From: Pterobdella sp. o SKG-2022
Taxonomy: Eukaryota; Annelida; Clitellata; Hirudinida; Piscicolidae
DNA: 64,000 bases
Reading direction: 5' to 3'
NCBI GenBank assembly: GCA_964035795.1
Contig: OZ038323.1
Coordinates: forward strand, 1,225,172 to 1,289,171
Part shown: piece after piece, positions 60,301-64,000 of the stretch
Numbering within the stretch: position 1 is the first letter of the stretch
Layout of the letters: every line of letters begins with the position of its first letter
Notes under the pieces: model-generated
Database searches by the model: none
The model's input: the letters and a program-made list of their open reading frames with translations, nothing else
What the model was told of the DNA's origin: nothing
Made by a program: the position numbers and the translations under genes

Positions 60301-61981
60301 GAATCATTTTTCCATGGGCTTTCAACTGATGTTTCATGCTTCAGTTTTTGTTACGTAAGCTGCTGTTTTCAGATTTTTCTAATGACCTCGATGTTGTGGT
60401 GATCTCGATGTTGTGGTGACCTCGATGTTGTGGTGATCTCGATGTTGTAGTGACCTCGATGTTGTGGTTACCTCGATGTTTCTGTTTCATCTGAGTTCAT
60501 TAAAAGGTGATGTAGGTTATATTGGAAACCAATATAACGAGCACCCTCCATTTCGATAGCTCACTAACCTGTTCCTTTCCTTTCACTAGTGATGGATGAC
60601 TGTATGTACAGACAATGTAGAGCATTTGAAATAAGTATTTCACAGGGACAACAAAGTTTGCTAATTTATCAAAAAAATTTTTAAAAAGTTATATTTTTAC
60701 ATTCAAATATCATAATTAGCTTTTCTAATATGTAGATTTATTAAAGATTAAAACATATTTGGTGAATATATATGAATTAAAAATTAGTTCTTTTCTGTAA
60801 ATGCATTTTTTTTAGGTTATTTTCTCATTTCATTAATTTTTCAATTTATACTGTAAATTAGTTTTTCAGACTTCGTATGTTTTTTTTTAAACTTGAATTT
60901 AATTCAGTAAGAACTTCAGCTTATGAGGATTTAGAAGAGCAAGTAGAGAAAATTTTTCATTGAGCTAAAATTTTCAACAAGTAAAACTTTGTTCTAATTC
61001 GTTAGCCTAATGAATTATTAAATGGTTTTACTTGTTGAAAATTTTAGCTCAATAAATCTTTTTAAACTGAAGTTTTTACTGCATAAGATACTGTAACCTG
61101 TTTTTATTATTAGGGCCAGCATTGAGTAGAAGCCTGTGGAGCCACAATTAGAAGCATGTTACATAAAGCCATTGTAAAAAAGATACACAATATAGAGAAA
61201 AGAAAATTTGGTAAAAAAGAAGCAAAAAATTGATTTTAAATATAATTTTTTTTCACAAAATAATATTTTATAGAATGAATTATAAAAAGGTTTCAATGAT
61301 CGAGAGTTACGGGTCAACTTTGATCAAATGTTTTCCAAATGAGTTCTTATAACCTGGAGTTTTCACAGATACCAATTTTGCTGAAATTTTTGTTTTAAAA
61401 ATTTTGTCCTTGTTGAGTTTTCGATTTGGTTTCATGCTTGGAGTCGGACTGGGAGTTATTTTCAACCTTTTCTTCCAAGCTGATTTATTTTTTTTGAAAT
61501 CTTAAAATTTGAAAAATCATTGTATTGATGGTATCAAATACAATTCTAGTTTATATCATTCAACTCTACTGTAGCAGTATTTCATAGTTAGATTTTCTTA
61601 TGCAGGTGATAATGAATAATCTGGGTCTCGTGGCAGAGGTTGGTGCTCTTTTAGACTAAAATGATACTATAACTACTGCTCCGACTTCTTCATAACACCA
61701 ACAACATACAGATATGGATGGATGAATTTGCGAGATTTTTTTACCAGAGATTGAACCTCACAGCCAGGCTCGAAGTGACAATTTTTTCTAGTTTTATAAG
61801 GGATTTAGGAACAATTTTCAAAAAAGCTTTAAAATAAGTTTTTTTTCATTCTGAAATAAAAAATGGTTTTCCGAATTTCATAACTTCAACCACAACATTC
61901 AACCAGTTCCCTATGAGAATGCTGAAGAGGGACAGGATGCTGAGAGCCCGATGCAGGTCATTCGAGTGGTACCTGGAGAAT
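57311..61981 (+). CDS. Polypeptide N-acetylgalactosaminyltransferase (GALNT), 3' end outside window
   Basis: GALNTs start mucin-type O-glycosylation in the Golgi, moving GalNAc from UDP-GalNAc to Ser/Thr. Exons: 57311-57420 (type II anchor, [18 protein letters not shown]), 57497-57525, 57682-57759, 58106-58187 ([20 protein letters not shown]), 58460-58490, 58535-58667 ([23 protein letters not shown]), 58722-58771, 58878-58998 (FLDSHCEC, the DxH metal site), 59053-59264 ([21 protein letters not shown]), 59832-59949 ([26 protein letters not shown]), 60002-60094 ([20 protein letters not shown]), 61606-61638, 61712-61774 ([12 protein letters not shown]) and 61907-61981 ([10 protein letters not shown]). 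Nearly all agree in phase. One short exon is missing between 59264 and 59832, and the exon ending at 60094 would need a GC donor. The ricin-type lectin domain is not in the window. The paralogue number cannot be set. Confidence 0.95.
60384..60482 (+). repeat. 17-18-bp minisatellite in GALNT intron
   Basis: About six units of GACCTCGATGTTGTGGT, with GATCTCG variants alternating with GACCTCG. Confidence 0.9.
60905..61090. repeat. Inverted repeat (hairpin) in GALNT intron
   Basis: ATTGAGCTAAAATTTTCAAC with AAGTAAAAC (60960-60988) is followed by its exact reverse complement at 61026-61054. The outer arms also match (AGTAAGAACTTCAG against CTGAAGTTTTTACT). The loop is about 37 bases and contains CCTAATGAATTATTAAAT. 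No coding. Confidence 0.88.
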
Positions 61982-62699
61982 GTGAGCAGCTCTCATAATA
62001 AAAATCATCACAATGGAAATATAAACAAGATCAATAATACTGAGATCAAAAAAATTCATTGAACTTTAAATACCACATATGCATTTTAGATAGAGAAAAA
62101 CCTGAATTAAATTATTTGAAAAACCGGTTTTCAGAATGGAATTAACATACAGTCTCAAAACAATATTCCTTTTTTTGGAATACTATCGATGAGCTTCCCA
62201 GTGTTTGATGATTTGCTTTCAAGATCCATTAGTTTTTCTTTCCAATTATCATTTTTTCTTCATTATATTGGTTTCTGATTCTTCTAAAGTCCAACCCTGA
62301 CCTCTTCACTTGGTGATATCAACAGGTTCGTGTTAAAGCTATGCCGTCGGGAACTTATGTTCCTAGAAAAGCCTTCCAAAGCAGATAGTCTTGACACTGG
62401 CAATGAAGTGCTGAAATTCGGCTAACATAGAACAATAGTGAAGACTTTTGTTCTTGCGTCTGTGAATAGTCAACTGCAAGCAGTTATTTTTTCTGTCAAC
62501 CTGGGTGACAAAAGCTTCTGCAGCTGGTTTTTACATATCTCGATTTTCATAGTGTAAAGCAGGGGTTCAGCGAGAAAGTACTTTCACCAGAGTAACAACG
62601 GTGAGGCACATAGCCCGAATTAGTAGGGAATGGTATAGGTTTTGAACTGCCATGAGTGTTCAAGCTGGTGCAAGGAAAAGCATTTGCGTTGAAAAAACT

Positions 62700-63500
62700 A
62701 GCCACAAAACGTGGAAACGACTCTAAATTTACCTATAAGCGGTGCTGTCCCAAATAGTGGAAGCAATGATGTCTCCGGCTTGACTGCTCGAGAACATGGA
62801 TCAGCAGGGTCGGGTCCATGTGGCAACACAAATGAATGCCCAAAAAAACTTTTAGTTAGTAGTCTAAATGTTGGTACACTTAAGAGTGAAGGTGATGAGG
62901 TGGTGGAAATTTTGTCTCTTAGAAGGTTGGATTTTCGTTTCGTTCAGGAAACAAGATGGAAAACTCTGGTTAAGATATTCGATGGTAAAAACTTGATGTA
63001 TAAGTATATTGGGTTTGTTTTATACAATAAGTTTTGTGGGGTAGGTATTTTGGTACCAGAAAAATGGTGGGAAAATGCGTATGACGTCACTAAGGTGTCT
63101 GATCGGGTATTTGTCATCCGTCTGGTTATTGGTAATAAGGTCTTCGCCATTGTATGTATCTATTCTTCTGAAACAAAATTATGTGAAAGTATTTAAGACG
63201 AGCTCCTTGGGGCATGTGCTGTTGGTTATAAAGAAGTGCATGAGGGATTACCATTTGAGAAAAGAAATGCATATGGTGAGAGGGTTTTGAAATTTGCGGT
63301 TGCAAACAATTTTGTCCTTACAAATTCGGGATTCAAGAAAAGGTCGAAACACTTGATAACATATCAATCTGGTTGATACTCTACCAAAATTGATTATGTT
63401 TTCTGCAGGGAAAGGTTATTAAAATGTGTTAAAAATGTAAAGGTGCTCCTTGGTGTGGTATGCTTCTTAGCACAAACTTGTAATTTCAGTACTACGGATT
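62700..63500 (+). mobile_element. LINE endonuclease domain, 5' end of an element
   Basis: LLVSSLNVGTLKSEGDEVVE (62850), LDFRFVQETRWKTLVK (catalytic QETRW), CGVGILVPEKWWENAYDV and, after a stop and shift, ERVLKFAVANNFVLTNSGF and TKIDYVFCRERLLKCVKNVK. These are successive blocks of an APE-type endonuclease from a CR1/RTE-like LINE. Stops at 63194 and 63373 show decay. RT is not seen before the window ends. Confidence 0.8.
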
Positions 63501-64000
63501 TTTTCCATCAAAAAAGTGAAAAAAAGTTTGAACTATGAAGTGTGGAATTCACTTAATCTTGATGGGAAAGCTCACTTCTGCGTACTTCACTTCTCTCGCT
63601 AACCAAAAAGCTTCAACAAAAATATCTGTGAATGACGATTGACTTTTACTTAAAAGAACCAATTATCGACTTACAAACACGTTTGTGGAGTTTTTTCTAT
63701 TGTTCCGCAAAAAAGCAGACGTAGTGGTGGAATAGTAAGGTAGATGCGGCAGGGATTGAAAAAAGAAAATTTTTCAAACTTTGGAAAGCAGGTGGTAGTC
63801 TATGTTTTAGCTTAGCGAGCATCCGATCGCATAGTAGACCATGCTAAAAATGAGGCACTGATGTCATTTTCAAAAATATAGGGCTGATATCACTAACATC
63901 TATCGTCTAGCCAAACAAATGGGCACATGGACCGAGATGTTGTGGGTGAGAAACCTGTAGTAAATGACACGAGAACATTGTCATTAGATGCTGAATCAAA
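63501..64000. other. No gene recognised
   Basis: Probable degraded continuation of the preceding LINE; no RT motif is readable. Confidence 0.4.

Overview
This is an AT-rich, intron-dense animal nuclear window. Metazoan-only genes (a Tbx20-type T-box gene, CCDC22, FAM221), short GT-AG introns, CA/TG microsatellites and many decayed non-LTR retrotransposons point to a lophotrochozoan invertebrate. A leech-like annelid is my guess from the compact introns and Asn-rich coding DNA, but no marker fixes the species. There is one assembly gap of 200 N (19918-20117).

Layout. 1-6100: remnants of several retrotransposons. 6200-17869, minus strand: a CCDC22 orthologue in at least nine exons, with its introns filled by LINEs, a SINE, fold-back repeats, a piggyBac remnant and an R4/Dong-like LINE that itself contains another LINE fragment. 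18000-24700: mostly retroelement remains (PHD-finger RT element, L2/CR1-like, Penelope-like) and a long CA repeat. 25019-29919, minus: a complete 16-exon STT3A gene predicting 704 residues. 30877-33208, plus: an eight-exon FAM221-family gene, divergent from STT3A. 34995-37019, plus: an unrecognised gene for a probable type I membrane protein with a long PPxY-bearing tail. 37300-41000: decayed LINE sequence and one possible terminal exon. 41290-48748, minus: a Tbx20/H15 T-box gene with a giant low-complexity first exon and an Asn-rich segment of about 140 residues inside the T-box. 52022-52962, minus: two exons of a Gln/His-rich unknown protein. 53200-54560: tandem repeats. 54867-57051, plus: an unrecognised eight-exon gene. 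57311-61981 and beyond, plus: a polypeptide N-acetylgalactosaminyltransferase (GALNT) whose lectin-domain end lies outside the window. 62700-end: start of another LINE.

The genes do not form an operon or pathway. STT3A (N-glycosylation, ER) and GALNT (mucin-type O-glycosylation, Golgi) are both glycosylation enzymes, but nothing suggests they are linked by more than chance. Exon borders were set by splice dinucleotides plus phase agreement plus family conservation. The CCDC22, STT3A and most FAM221 and T-box junctions agree in phase throughout. The strongest unusual signals are the insertion-split T-box, the nested-transposon CCDC22 locus, three large fold-back repeats and the two orphan multi-exon genes.
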